A DNA stretch of 64,000 bases from Pisaster brevispinus (taxonomy: Eukaryota; Echinodermata; Asteroidea; Forcipulatida; Asteriidae). Positions 1-12,933 of this stretch are shown piece by piece. Both the position numbers and the translations under genes were made by a program. The notes beneath the pieces are model-generated. The model was not told the origin of the DNA and ran no database searches. It saw only the letters and a list, made by a program, of their open reading frames with translations. Location: assembly GCA_023634235.1 (NCBI GenBank), contig JAMKCF010000009.1:6076001-6140000 (forward strand). Reading direction: 5' to 3'. How positions within the stretch are numbered: position 1 is the stretch's first letter; each line of letters starts with the position of its first letter.

Positions 1-511
1 TCACAGGATGCTTACTATTGTTACCATCTTTATAACAAGTAGGCTTTCGGATAAAAATGAAACAGTTTCATTTCCAAAGTATGACGCTACTTTTAAGTGC
101 AAAATGCATGGTCTTTTTTAAAACGGAATTTTCTGGTACAATAATGAGAGAGAGAGAAAAATCGCTAAAACTGTACACTTCAAATGATACATGTGATATG
201 TTCCATATTATTAGTCAGTTTTAGTCTCAGAATTCTTACATTGAAGCTCACTTGACTGAAAGACAACAAAGGTATCAAAGATCCCCAATTCTGCTTGGTC
301 TAAATTTGCTAGGCACAGCAAATCTGGCTTACCAGTTAAAATGCCTTGTTGCAAATCATCATTTGCCACTGGCTCCCTGCTAATATGGAAAATTATACCT
401 TGCCGGAGACCGAGTTGAGATTCTATGCCTTGTCAATTTTATTCAATGTCAGAAGAAATTCAAGCGATATTCAAGCTCTCTCTTTCACATCAATCTCTTC
501 TTGAAGGAACT

Positions 512-720
512 GGACCCCATTTCATTGAACTGCTTATACACAAAAAGTAGCTAAGCACAACAAAGTTATGCTTACCTGAACCAGGTTACAAGCCAAAACA
601 CCATGTCACATGTTCAATTTGTGACTGGTATTCTGTTTATTTTTGCTTAGCATAAGCAATTGTTAAGCAATTGTTTCTGCTTAAGCATTGCTTAGTCAGC
701 TCTATGAAATAAGACCCTGG
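512..720. repeat. Dispersed repeat with imperfect inverted ends (GGCCCAATTTCATAAAGC family)
   Basis: The left end resembles CCCCATTTCATTGAACTGCTTA and the right end its imperfect complement, with several GCTTAGCA-like motifs between. Similar copies lie at 1643-1848, 3771-4012, 55284-55774 and 62065-62259, with fragments near 6520-6590, 19299-19366 and 22790-22884. The size of about 200 bp and the inverted ends suggest a MITE. No reading frame is present. Confidence 0.6.
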
Positions 721-1642
721 ATGTTCCGAGAAGAACCAGGACTTGTAGTTGTGGTGTCCTACATCTGTTACAATAGGTGCCACCACTCACACAGTCCTTT
801 AAATACAAAATCTGCCCAAGTCTTCACATTACTTGCGGGAAACGACTAGACATTTTTGTTAGTGCCAATGTATTTTACAGATCAACTATCCCCGTTTGAC
901 TATCATATTTTTGTATCCTGAATTATTCAGTGAAGATATACATGTACGTATGAAGTAAATGATAACTTGACACCAATGATTGTTTTTTTAATTTAATCGA
1001 TACGACTTTGAATTTTATCGTTCAGATAACCCAAAGATAAAGAATATTTCTGTAAATAAATATATATTATTTACTTCAGTGTAAATAAAACTTTGACTAG
1101 GCCTCATTTTGGGCATTTATTGTAAGTTAAGAATTACCAATGTATCAAAGCAGTGTACATGTATATCTACCGTAGAAAAATCTTACTTTATTTTATTGGT
1201 TTTTTTTCCTTCAGTTTTTAATGGTGCCAACGTTCACTGTGTTTTGTTCATCAGTGAGTTATTTTTTGTGAGTGTACATTTGTAAAGTAATATTGTACAT
1301 TATTATCTACATTTTATTCAGTGGTGTTAATAGTCCTTGTGTACTGCTTAAAGCGTATCGTGTTTCTGTACAGTTTCTATTGTGTATCAAGCCATGTACT
1401 GTAGAGTGCCATGCCAGAGAAAGGACTGATCCCTGCAGACTAACGCCAACAAAAACTCCCCCCCCCCCAAAAAAAAAATAAAAAATAAAATAAATAAAAA
1501 AATAAAATAAAATTTGTTCGCTACATAAAAAACGTTAGATGTGTAGTAGAGGCCATGAAATCATCTTTTGAAAATGTCTAATTTAAATACACATTTCCCA
1601 ATTGTTTTTGGTTTTTTTTTTTACCAAAGACAAACAACAACC

Positions 1643-1848
1643 TGTGCCCAATTTGATAGAGCTGCTCAAGCAGACAATTTTGCTAAACGATTGCAAAACA
1701 ATTTCTGATGAGCCAAATTTAGCGCTGATACCAGTCAAAAATGGTGCATATGAAATAGTACTTTGGCTGGTAACCTTGTTCTGGTAAGCATAATGTTGTT
1801 TTGCTTAGCTGCTTTTGGTGCTTAAGCAGCTGAATGAAATTTGGCCCT
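1643..1848. repeat. Dispersed MITE-like repeat, copy 2 of the GGCCCAATTTCATAAAGC family
   Basis: It begins GTGCCCAATTTGATAGAGCTG and ends CAGCTGAATGAAATTTGGCC, an imperfect terminal inverted repeat of about 20 bp. Size and internal GCTTAGC motifs match the copies at 512-720 and 62065-62259. Confidence 0.6.
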
Positions 1849-3770
1849 CAAATTCTCAGTTGGCACAAAAAGGACAACGGTTAGGACTTCATTGCCTCTG
1901 TTCTTGGCCCAGGTGATTCTTTTCAAAAAAGTTCCCATAGACGAAAAAAAAAACGCTCCGTGTAAAATTGAAAATGGCATGCCCCTTCTAGGTTGAAATA
2001 CCAGGCCTGAGAAGAACTCTTCTAAATTTGGAGATCTTATATCTCTGTCTGGAGGGAATGAAAGTAGAATACAAAGTCTGCAATGTTGTATGATCAGATT
2101 GTTGTTAACAGTGTTCAGTCCAATATTCTCTCTTTCTGTCGGCCTCCCGCAGATTTGTTTTCAAAACTTATTTGACCAGCAATCTAGTGTGTCACATCTC
2201 TCAAAAGGTTTAGCTCATGAATCACTCTGATTGGACATTGCAATCCATTCCTTCCCCCATTTGTAGAAAATATATTAATTCCATATTACTGTTATAGGCA
2301 TTGTTTCTATGGGAACCCATCCTTCACAAAGAAATCCCAATGGCTTTGAGTTATGTAACAACCCTCATGTGCCTTGTGTCTTGAAAACTTGAACCAGTTT
2401 TAAAGAGCTGCTGCAACACATTGCTTAACCCATCCAGCTTGGAGAGTCAATTTAAAAAAAAAGATAAATGAAAGGCTCTTAACAGTAAGGATTGTCACCT
2501 GTTTCTTTCCTGTACTCTGTAAATTTGGGTGTTAGACAGTTTTGTGAAATCAGAGGCATGTTCAAACTTGACGTGAACACAAATGCTGAGCTACATTTCA
2601 CATCACAGTTTCATGAAGACGGAAATAAGATTTAGCCTATCCAAACGCCTTACCTACTCAAATGGCCTGCGGTATAAACGCAAACATTGTTAATTGCGAC
2701 CTTGACAGAGTCTTTCTCAAAGACTAAGAGAAAGACTCTGCTTATGGTAAAAGAACATTAGCCGTTAACAAGTTTTGCAGAGTAGTTTTGTGGCAAATGT
2801 TACTCACCTTGTCAGACTGACCATTGCCTCATGGACTGACTTTGCGGAGAATCCTTGAAATAATTCTGTCTTGCTATTCCTTTCACATTCACACTCATGA
2901 CTCATGTATGAATTCAGACGGGAGCTTTTATCCCGAAAAATTTTGCACTTTGTTTTACTGACGGATAATTTGTATTGGATACCAATCATAATTTGTTATG
3001 TGTTATCATAATATTTGTATTGATATTCCTGGAACAAAAGTGCTTAAAACAATTATACCTCTTACTGAAGTCACTTCAGTGATTTGTTTAGTTTCTACTT
3101 TATTTTAAAATCACTTTTATATTAAAGTTTGACCATGAAATCTGGCATTTCACAAGAATCTTTTTAAAAAACTATAAAAAAACCTCAGATAATAATGAAT
3201 CATATTGATATTTAAAGGGTGTTACACAAGACTTTGTCTGTACGAATGAATACGTACTTTCAAAAAGATTTCTTTCAATGAAGGTGCCTTTTTAATATCC
3301 TGACATAATTCTTATTTTCAGGGCAATATTTCTGGCTGTACGTGACTATTTTAACGTACCTTGCCATTGCTTGATCAGTTCACCTTTTAATATCTCAACA
3401 GCTATCCTTTTTTACACATATCATGTAACATCAGACAGTGTGGCTCAAAATAAATGCGAAACAAATATGGTTTGTATCTTTTTACTTCAATAGAGCTTTC
3501 AAAAGTATATTTGCCCTTTCGTTCGTGTGAATGACCAGATAATCAGGCGGAGGCCACTGCACTCCTTAGGTTACCACAGTAACTAAAACGTCACTTTGCC
3601 AATAAGTGGATCATTTATTGGCAAAAAAAAACAAAATAAAAAAAAACATGCAGACAGACATGCATTGATTTATTAAGAACCATCTCCTTAATTGCCATAT
3701 GAGGAGTATCTTCCTCGAAGAAGATTAAGCTTCTGGAAAAGACAGCTATTGTAACTACTTGACACCAAGT

Positions 3771-4012
3771 TCACAGGGCTGTTAAGCTCAAACATTTAAT
3801 ACACAACGGTGCAAGGGCAAAACCAAATAATATTCTTCATCCCTGATGCAAAATTAACATCTATAAAAAAATTGCTTAACAAATGTATTTGCTGTGCTCA
3901 AGCAATGTACCAGGCTCAAGCAATGTACCTTACGTGATATTTTGGCCGGTAACCTGTTAGTGCTAAGCAAGATGTGTCTATGCTTAACAGCTTTATGAAA
4001 TTGGGCCCTGGT
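3771..4012. repeat. Dispersed MITE-like repeat, copy 3, with an internal foreign segment
   Basis: The right end (TTAACAGCTTTATGAAATTGGG and on) is a clear family terminus. The left part contains a stretch around 3815-3865 that matches the tail of the element at 20275-20360 (AATATTCTT, ATCCCTGATGCAA), so this copy is probably composite. Confidence 0.5.
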
Positions 4013-6101
4013 GGGGCAAAGGTGTGGCTCAGGTCTAGACAAGTGAACGGCTAACACATTTTTACTGAGAAAGCTTACGTGTATGTATCGGGGAATATTG
4101 GGGATGGAGTTGGGGCTGTTAGGGTCAGGGTAAGTCAGCGTAGTGAGTAATGACCTCTCTTAACATGGTATATCTACTTAGCTACTATGAGTATTAACTA
4201 CATGTACATGGGACGTCTCTTGTATAGGTAGTGTATTATATTTATTTATCCAAGAAAATACTTTGTATTTTGGGTGCTCTTTGAAAGAAGCCGTGTTGTA
4301 CAGAAACAAAAATGTAAATAAAATTAAATATTCTGGATTTCTACTTCTTGAAATGTACTTTCTACACTATATTATTTTGTGTAATGTTGCATAGATAACC
4401 TGGAATGGAGGCATTTTACACATGTTTTAAAACACGGAAAAGACAGTCCTCTATCAAAAGTTTTCCTCAAAGTTAAACTTGAGCAAGTACTTTCAAGATT
4501 ACCTGTGGAAAATGAAAAAATAATGTGGTGAAATTACTGTGGAGGAACAAAAACCCTTCGCAGAATAAAATGTTTGAAGAAACTGCGTAATTTTTAAATA
4601 ATGTGTATATTCAGTTACCGATACCATTTCAGTGCGGCTGTGCAAATGTCTCAAATCTCCAAAAGTAGCCCTGTCAAGGCACACCTGTTTGAAATTATTC
4701 AAACATTGTTCCTCACCATTGTACACACAAAACCAGTGGTGCCGAGGTAATTATGTTTTTTGCACGGAGCCTCTTTTGTCAAAAAAAACCTGATGTTATA
4801 CAAGTTTCAAGACACCTTGCTTTATACCGCTGACGTAGATGTCTACCTTGCCTCTTATATATAACCAGATGGAACAATGGGGAGGATTTAAGCAAAATGT
4901 AAGGCTTGAAAAGTTGACTCTGCAGACATTCTGGTGAGAAAATTGTGCAATTTGGGATTCAAGGCAGTAAAGTCTGGAAATCTTTCTTCATGACTGGTTA
5001 AATGTGTTGATTGTACCTTGAGTTGTACTCAACCAGGTCTTGTTATAATCAACTCGCCATCAAAAATTCTTTCCACTACTGAACAAAAATAACACATCCT
5101 TGCAAGGTACAACTTCACATATTAACCACACTGCTTGCTGTAGTACCTTGCCTAATGCAAATGGCTCTCAAGTGGATTGACAGGAAGTGGACTGTGAAGA
5201 GTAAATCTGTCTCTGCAAGTCAATTGTGGCAGGAGGTATCAGTAATGGCGCATAAGTTGCACAGCATTTTCAACATTGAATCTCTTTACGAAAGCAGCTT
5301 GAGTGACAAATGCATCATTTCATGAATATTTAACATCAATTGAATATTCATGAAGTTAAATATTCATTGAAGGTATTCATAGACTACAGTGATTGAATCA
5401 TCAGATGTGTTACTGTAGTAGTCATCCACATTATGCTGCACTTTTGTTTTTTAATTTTTAAGCTCTTATTGTGTAGAAATTGTACTTTCTAATGATGTTC
5501 TTCTCTGGTTTATTTAACAACCTTATTTAAAAGTTCCCAGTGCAGGTTAAAAACTTGCATGACCTGATGATATGGATGCTTTGTACAATAAAGATGTCCG
5601 TCATGAATTTATAAATGATGTGGTAGGTTTTGGTTTGTTCTTGTCTTTGTGTTTGACAGGCCAGTGATTTCTCAGGATTTCGTCTGATTTCAGAAATGTT
5701 AACAAAAAATCCTTTGCCTTGAAACTCTGGAAACACATAAATTGTCCAAGGGAAGGATATCAGCCCTTTTTTGTCCCCTCCTTTAGTTCTCCATTTTTAG
5801 TTGTCTAGAGAGTTTCTCACTTACATGAAGAAGTTAAGTGATCTTTTTCTTTAGATCGTTAGAATACTACCTGCAAGTTTTAGGGTTCCAATCACACAAT
5901 GTAATAATCGTACAGACTCACACAAGACCCAAGATCAAAGAGTTATAACTTTTGACTTAGGCCCAATTTTATAAATTTAGGAAGTACAAAAATATGGTAC
6001 TGTTGAATTACTCTACCAGGTGTATTGGCACTCAATATTCAGTTTGCTCAGTATGTCTAGTCTAATTACTTCTTGCTTGGCAGAACTTCATACCAGCTAA
6101 A

Positions 6102-6375
6102 ATGCTTTTGGACGTGGTTGAACGGTCGAGTACACTGGACTGGAGTTCTGGTGTTTGCTGGCAGAGTGTGGGCGAGTCCCTGCCTTGTGTCCATAAGCAA
6201 GACACTTTTGGTAACCATTGCTGCTTCGTTCTTCAGATTGGATGTAAAGCCACTGGGTCGGTTTGTTGTTTAATGCACATAAAAGAACCCAGTTGCACTT
6301 ATCGCTAAGAAAAGGGGTTTGCCGTGGTGTTTCTGGCCATGGCTGCTGAATACGCTGCAGCACCAAGCTTGTTAA
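6102..6375 (+). repeat. tRNA-derived SINE, family A
   Basis: A tRNA-like head (ACGTGGTTGAACGGTCGAGT, then GTGTGGGCGAGTCCC as a degenerate B box) is followed by a conserved body: AAGCAAGACACTT, ATTGCTGCTTCGTTCTTC, AAAAGAACCCAGTTGCAC. The same body recurs reversed at 12752-12925 and forward at 57985-58225 and 61080-61575. This explains the overlapping small open frames here, which are not genes. Confidence 0.75.
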
Positions 6376-8754
6376 CCATAAGGTGAAACATAAATTACTC
6401 TTATATTTCAAAACCTTCAAAACCTGTCTTCAAAAATTAATAATAAGCAAATTGAGACGCCAGTAGATTAAAGCACTAAACAAATAAAACCTAAAATTTA
6501 CATTAAATCGGTGCTAACTTTTTGCTTGGCAAGTGGTTTCTGCTTAACAAAAGGTTTCTGCAAGCTGCAGGGTTTAGTTTCATCAAGCTCATCAACAGAA
6601 AATCTTGCCTAAAATATCTACCTGCTGATGAAAAAATGTCCATGGTACCAGTCTAATTGGCAAATTCTTTCTCATAAGCCATTTTTTATGTACATATACT
6701 TACCATTGAGGAAGGTACTACCAGCTCTAATGCAACCACCGACCTTGAGGCTTGTACCGAATTTTAAAAGCAGTTACTGTTCTATATCATATATACCCTG
6801 CCATAAATTAAATGGATGGTATCAGCGTATGCTCTTCTTCTTTCCTTTATCTTTAAAAAAAAAATTCTTTCTTCAATCTCTGTATTGAAACCTTTGACAC
6901 CTGCCTTTCATCCCATTCCATGCCGCCTTCAAAATTGGTAAAGCTCAAATAAGAAATGAGGGCAATATAACAAAGGCTGGTTCATTTGCCTTATTTATTA
7001 TGCACAACAAGCCCTGGATGAAGTCACTATGATATGATCAGGTCCAAATTGAAATCCAGGTTCAGGCAATGTCTACGTAGTCTCATCATCATCATCATTT
7101 TAGCAGTCGCAACCGAGATTCTGTTCGCAGCGTCATGCCAGGAGTCTTTATCCCTCATGGTTTGGAAGGTCCTCAATTTCAGATTCCGTGTCTCTGCCAA
7201 TCACATTGATGTAGTTGAGAGGTCTACGTCCTCTATTAGGGCACAGAAGTTTCCAATATGACACATCTACTTAAGTCTTGTACTCTTGACATGAAAACAT
7301 GTTTCACAGTTTAACAATTATCATTTAAAAATGAAATGTATAGCATAGTGTAGTGTGATTTTGAGAATTGTATAAAGGATAGTGTGACTTTGAGTATCAA
7401 GATTCAAATAAATGTAGCTGGGTCAGGATTCCACCGTGGCTGCCTGCCTACTTTTAAAGCATTTAAAGCAATGGAAGATAAACTAAACTTGTGTTTGTCA
7501 CCTGAAGACTTATAAGGGTAACCAGGAACATACACAGTGGCTCGAATTAACTTGTCTCAGAGATAAGAAGTAACTACAATTAGTAAACTTGTGAGTACAA
7601 CCATGTGTAGATCTCTTTTGGGAGGAGTGTTAGCTCTGAAAAGAGCTGCTGTGGTCTCATTGTCTCAAACATACTCTGCTCATCTTCATAAGAAGAGATG
7701 CAATAATAGTAATCGGAAAATAATGAGGAACAGTTTTCTGTGGCACACAAAACCAAGGGGGAAAACAATCAGCTGATCCGCTGACTGAGAAGGTGCATGC
7801 CTGAGAAGGTGCATGGTGATAGCAAGATAAGGGTAATTAATCCTCCATTAATTTTGCATCACAGCTCAAGGGTGTTTCAAGGCAAAGGCCTAAATTGAGC
7901 CCCTTGAATCAAGGAACTGAGCCCCTGGGTGGTAATCTAATGGCAACAAGAAAACATGACAAGCACACACAGCCATGATTTAATTAAAGCCAGAAGACAT
8001 CATTCATTGCTATCAGTGTGTGTTGTTCAAGGTTACATATACAAGGAAAACGCATTCCAACAATGGAAGGAGCTGGTATATTGAAATTTGTGACAGCACT
8101 CAGCGGCATAAATGGCTGGTAACCAATTGGGCAGCACAACGTACTAAGGCCAAGGGCACCAAGAATATGGCATAGCAGACAATTTCCTGCTTGGGGGGGG
8201 GGGGGGGGGAAGAGACCATGGGGGTGGGGCTGTTTAACATATCAAATCATTCATTTGTGTATTTTTTAGGGTCTCATTCTTGGGGGGCAGGAGGTGGGGG
8301 GCAAAGGTTCTGAGTGGGGGGGGGGGGGTTCCCCTATGGTTAAACCACTGCACTTGTATTAATACAGCATGGAACTTGAGTGCTATAAATATAGGTTCTG
8401 AATATCATTTAGTTCTATACATCAAGAAACAAAATATATTATGGTAACCCGTAGCAGCTCTGCTGTGATACAAGCTAAAAGATACTAGGTCTTCACTAAA
8501 AATGGCATTTTGTGGGCTGCAGTGGACAGCACTGCCACCTCTTCCATTCCCAAGAATCATAAAGACAATATCTCACCCACGTACCAGCGATTTTAAAGCC
8601 CTTTGGGTTTATTACTTTGAAGAGGTTCAAAAACTGCATTCAAATGAGAACAAAAACTACAAGTAACAACGAAATCATACTTCAACATCCAAACGTACAA
8701 GTGTACTGCAAAGTGCTGTGGTCTTAATGAAATGGCACTATATAAAAGCCCAGT

Positions 8755-8795
8755 GTATGTATGTATGTATGTATGTATGTATGTATGTATGTATT
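8755..8795. repeat. (GTAT)n tetranucleotide microsatellite
   Basis: About ten tandem copies of GTAT/ATGT, with a shorter relative near 8900-8925. It accounts for the repetitive small open frames on both strands here. Confidence 0.95.
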
Positions 8796-9944
8796 TAATG
8801 GTAATACCATAAGAGTGGGGACCGTAGAACAAAGGAATACAAAAGGGACAATGCTGTCCTCACACTGGAATCCTTTGTATTTTTGTGTCCTCACATTTAT
8901 GTACATGTATGTATGCATGTATGTACCGTTTTATACAATTGTGAAGCAAAAAAGGAACATTGTAAATTTGAAGTGTATTTTCGCCCTTATTTTTAAAAGT
9001 GTGCTTTATTTATTTATTTATAAAAATTTTTGGAGACCTTTCACATGACTCTTGACATCATAGTCAGTTCAATATTATACCCCCCCCAAAAAAAACAAAA
9101 AAAAACAAAACAAAAACAAACAGATGATGACCAAGAGGACAGAATCAAATATATAATTTATAACCATTACAGCTTTCAGCCTCTGTATTGTGTTTTCGTT
9201 CACAAATTGATGAAATCATTTGTTAATTTATTAAATCAACCTTGATATTCCTGAGGAATCAATTAACATAATCAGCAGCAATGGTATAAACTAGATTCCA
9301 TGCATTTCCAGCTCCACAAAGTTGCCATAAAAAAAATCAATCAATATCAGCCCTAAATAGCTAACTAAACTACACCAATTTGACTTGGTTTGTCTCCTAC
9401 CAGATGTTACATGTATGTTTTGTGCTCAATGTTCACTTTGCTCAGAAGGTCCAAATGTTTTTGAAATACAAGATACATGTGCATGTATTTCAAAGGTTTT
9501 CAAAAGTAACTCCTTGCTGGACCCAAACCAAAGCTCACTAACATAAACCTTAAGGGGAACAAGGGCAGGGGCTTGTTTTATCTGTTTCAAACACCAACTC
9601 TTGAAACCAACCAAGTTGTGAATTTCACTAAATTTCCTTCAAATACGCGTTTAAGAAAATTGAAATTCTTGAGCCCTGACTTGATTTAAACTGACTGTAA
9701 CAGGCCTGATACCTCATTCTTCTAAGGGCATCTTGCCGGTTCCTCCAAGAGCGAAGTATTGGGCAATGACCAAAGGCAATGACCAGGGGCATATTGCCTC
9801 CATGCCCTCCATGAAGTATCAGCCCCGCCTACAAATGAAGTACTAGTGTATTTCTCGTAGGCATTTTCTTAGTCTAGATTGGCGGTGTTTGTTTTGTTAA
9901 CATTGTCGCCGATAATCACAACTGAAGAAGACTTACAGATATCT

Positions 9945-10140
9945 GTATCAAACAAACATCTAGATCAAAATGCCACCAGATTAATCATAGACTTGCCCAG
10001 TCTGTCCAAGCCAGTCGTTGTTGTCTCCTCTACCAGCGACTAACCCAAAAACTAGCTTCGCCAATCAAGACTAGAATTTTGTAAGAAAAAGGAACCAGAT
10101 CCAAAATAGACAGACTAGTGAATTAAGCAAGACCTCAAAC
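9945..10140 (+). mobile_element. Degenerate non-LTR retrotransposon (LINE) fragment
   Basis: Frame pieces read LDQNATRLI and, after a shift, RQSRLEF. These resemble the QNAARLI and IKSRIEFKI segments in the carboxy-terminal part of many LINE reverse transcriptases. Stops and frameshifts interrupt it, so it is a fossil. Evidence is a short match only. Confidence 0.35.
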
Positions 10141-12173
10141 AAGCTTCTTAGTTTAATTACTCAATCAAAAAATTAAGACACACATCAAAATCTAATGAGA
10201 TCTAAAATAGTTTAAAAACTAACAAAAAAGAAATTACAGTAGAACAAAAAGGTGACAATTTTCACTTAAAATGTTAAGGTTCAGTCCATAGTGCAAGAAC
10301 ATACACATGTACATGATATATTGCAACATCCCTTATTTAATGTATACCAGCACTGAGTGCGTCGGTGCGTGCTCAAATCACTCCTTACTGAAATTTGTTT
10401 CACATGTAGTTATCATGTATTCAACTCAACTGCTTCCAATTTTAACTTTTTTTTCCCATTCAATCTATTCAATGACTTCACTCGCATTAATTTTTCGTCT
10501 TCATGAAGCACCATTGGCAATAAAACAACGAACGTGTTTTCAAATAACATAAATAACACGTTATCTGTTATATCATAAATATTAATTATTCACTTCAAAC
10601 ATAAGATGTGTCTGGATAGTACAGACTGGTGCACAATAAGCTTCAACCTGACATTTAACTAACAATGAAATAACACCTGGTACTAGTCAACCAGAGACTT
10701 CCTGAGGTAATCGTATTTTAGTTTGATACAGACTCGCAACCTCAACCTCTCAACTCTAACCTCTCAACCCTGACCTCTAACCCATTGTTTCTTTCTTGAT
10801 GTATTGTAATTTTACAAGGTGTTTGCTAAGATACCAAAGACAACTTCTAGTTTCTAGAGTACAGAGAATGGCTTCCTCCGTGTAGGTCCAACAATCTTCA
10901 ATCAATGCTCCAACCATCTTGCCATCCCTCTTTGCCAAGCCGAAAGATATCAAAACAGCTTCATCCCTTTTTTAATTAAAATGCTTGATAATAATTCTTA
11001 ATTGTGTGTTTTGTGTGGGTATCTTTTATTCTTTGTTTTATGAATTTTTGTAAGTTTTTACCAGATGTACATGTAATTTGGCCCTTGGGTCGCAAGATTT
11101 GAATGTTTTTAATAGACTAGAATAATAATAATAATATAGGCCTACTATATTCACAAAAACAACTGCAACGTCACGCAGCTCAGTGCTACCCGTACATGTA
11201 CATGTGCATGTGGTTATGGGTGAGTATGGATCTGGGAATGATTTTATAGAGCTACTTTGCAGATTATTGCAAAATATATTAAATTTTTCCATAAGAATTG
11301 ACTGTGTAACAACCATAGCTCAAAATGAACTTTAACATGTAAACTGGTTCCACAAGAAGCAGGGAATTTGAGAACATAGCAGTTCTCTATTTGAAATTAG
11401 CCCCTAGTTTGTAATACATGTATGTAAACACATTACCCATGACCTGTTATAGTATGCCTGAAGTGAAACTCTGGATTTACGTACATTGCACAAGTCAGCA
11501 TGTGCACACAAAATTGTCTAACTCCAATTATAAATATAGGCTCATCTTTAAAATATTTTACAATGATGCATTTAATAATTATGGGTAAAATCAAGAGCAC
11601 CTTGCAAAAATGAGAGCTTTTTCTACCCTGTGTTCATGACTGATTTACAGAATAAGTGTAAGATATTATCCACATTGTCCATGTACTAGCCCACATTAGT
11701 ATTTCAATCACACTACACCCAGTGATAACAAAGTACATGTAGGTGAAACCACACAGCCATGGAATGAAATTCGTCATTGCTGTTTATTTACATAATGCTC
11801 AAACATATCTCGGGTCTACATGCAGTTTCTCATTTATGATAATGACATTACTCTCGGTCTCCAGGGCTTTTGCGGTGAACAAAGCACTTTCTACTGACAC
11901 TGCCACACTTTTGTTCTTCCTACCATTGCTACAAAAGGCACCCTCTGTCCAGTGCAACATGTGATTCAGACAGTTCAACCCTTACATGATTGATGATGAA
12001 AAATCTCTTTCTAAAACGGCAGATGTGCCGTTCTCGATCTCTATCTTCCCTTCAAACACACTCAAGTCAATATTTCCTACACATCGTGCCTGTCAGTGTA
12101 GCTTCAATGAGGTGCAGCGTAGCAGGGATTCCAAACCCTTTCATCTTCAAAGGCAGAGTTTGCAACGGAATGT
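10141..12173. other. Probable YPEL5 3'UTR and intergenic sequence
   Basis: No coding exon is visible. On the minus strand an AATAAA signal (plus-strand TTTATT at 11783-11788) lies about 390 nt beyond the YPEL5 stop, so roughly 11750-12173 is a likely YPEL5 3'UTR. The rest is AT-rich with no clear structure. Confidence 0.4.
11783..11788 (-). terminator. YPEL5: Candidate YPEL5 polyadenylation signal
   Basis: AATAAA on the minus strand, about 390 nt past the stop codon and the best-placed canonical signal I see. The cleavage site is not visible from sequence. Confidence 0.4.
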
Positions 12174-12533
12174 TCATATTTCTCCTAGATGTTCCTCGAT
12201 ACCTTCACTCTCCGTGATGAGTGCCCTCTCCAGTATCACCTTCCCCTCTTTGTAGCGTTGGCTCTCCTCCGTGGCAAACTCGTAGATCCAGCCAAGTTTG
12301 GAGTCGCAGTTTTTACAGAACACGTCCCGAACGATGTGTCTCCCGGTAAGCATGACACGGTCCTGAACCTCGCTGAAGGATAGATTGACGACCTTCTTGA
12401 AGAGGAACGCTCTACCCGTTGAGCCGGTAAACCGTGTTGACATCAACTCAATCCTGTTTGTTAGAACGGTGTCACAATTGGCACAAGAGAATAACCTCGT
12501 GCCTCCAATGTGCTCAAGAAATATTCTCCCCAT
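12174..12533 (-). CDS. YPEL5: Yippee-like 5 (YPEL5), complete coding sequence in one exon
   Basis: The 119-aa product is a Yippee-domain zinc-binding protein. It starts [20 protein letters not shown] and carries the two CxxC pairs of the family: C17-A-N-C20 and a later C-K-N-C followed by [11 protein letters not shown]. The [18 protein letters not shown] and VMLTGRH segments are the family signature, and the length matches vertebrate YPEL5 (121 aa). In vertebrates YPEL5 associates with the CTLH (GID-like) E3 ubiquitin ligase and is found at centrosomes and spindles; that role is inferred by homology. The start is the first ATG of the exon. An acceptor (TTTTTCCCCCTTAG) ends at 12567, so 12534-12566 is 5'UTR in the same exon and an intron of about 4.5 kb separates it from the exon at 17108. 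The strong match to the YPEL5 branch argues against YPEL1-4. Confidence 0.96.
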   Translation of the reverse strand: MGRIFLEHIGGTRLFSCANCDTVLTNRIELMSTRFTGSTGRAFLFKKVVNLSFSEVQDRVMLTGRHIVRDVFCKNCDSKLGWIYEFATEESQRYKEGKVILERALITESEGIEEHLGEI

Positions 12534-12751
12534 TTCTTCTGGCTTCCTGAGTAATCACCAAATATTCTAAGGGGGAAAAAAAAAGCAAAATTATAATAAT
12601 GATCATCATTTATACATATAGCGCTTCATAATTGTTCCCAAGTGCTCATTATTTTGTTCCTGGGTATTTCTAGCAATGTTCAAATTACAAGACCCAACCA
12701 TACAAAACAACACCAAGGCAAAATCCTTCTCTTAGCAATATTAGTGCTGGG

Positions 12752-12925
12752 TTTATTTACGTGCGTTACACAACACACAGGATCCTAACTGTGTTACGTC
12801 CCATCCGAAGAAGGACGAAGCAATAACGGTTTAAGCATAAGTGTCAAGACTGAGAATCAAACCCACACTCTGCAGATCAGAAACACCAGAGCTTGAGTCC
12901 AGTGTGCTTGACTGCTCAGCCATGA
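12752..12925 (-). repeat. tRNA-derived SINE family A, reverse orientation
   Basis: On the minus strand it reads GTCATGGCTGAGCAGTC (A-box side), then CTCTGGTGTTTC, GAGTGTGGGTTTGATTC (B box), and the body with CTTCGTCCTTCTTCGGATGGG. It lies in the YPEL5 5' intron. Confidence 0.75.
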
Positions 12926-12933
12926 CAAGCAAC

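Larger units (their letters stand above)
1..9690. other. Repeat-rich intergenic region without a supported gene
   Basis: I find no exon chain with splice sites and conserved protein sequence on either strand. The open frames here are short, AT-rich and unlike any protein I know. The stretch holds copies of dispersed repeats (entered separately), poly-G runs near 8193-8209 and 8317-8328, and a tetranucleotide array near 8755-8795. A long 3'UTR of a gene lying to the left cannot be excluded. Confidence 0.5.

Noticed and set aside
6097..6420. 107-aa open frame on the minus strand and overlapping plus-strand frames
   Set aside because: They coincide with a SINE family A copy and look like nothing else.
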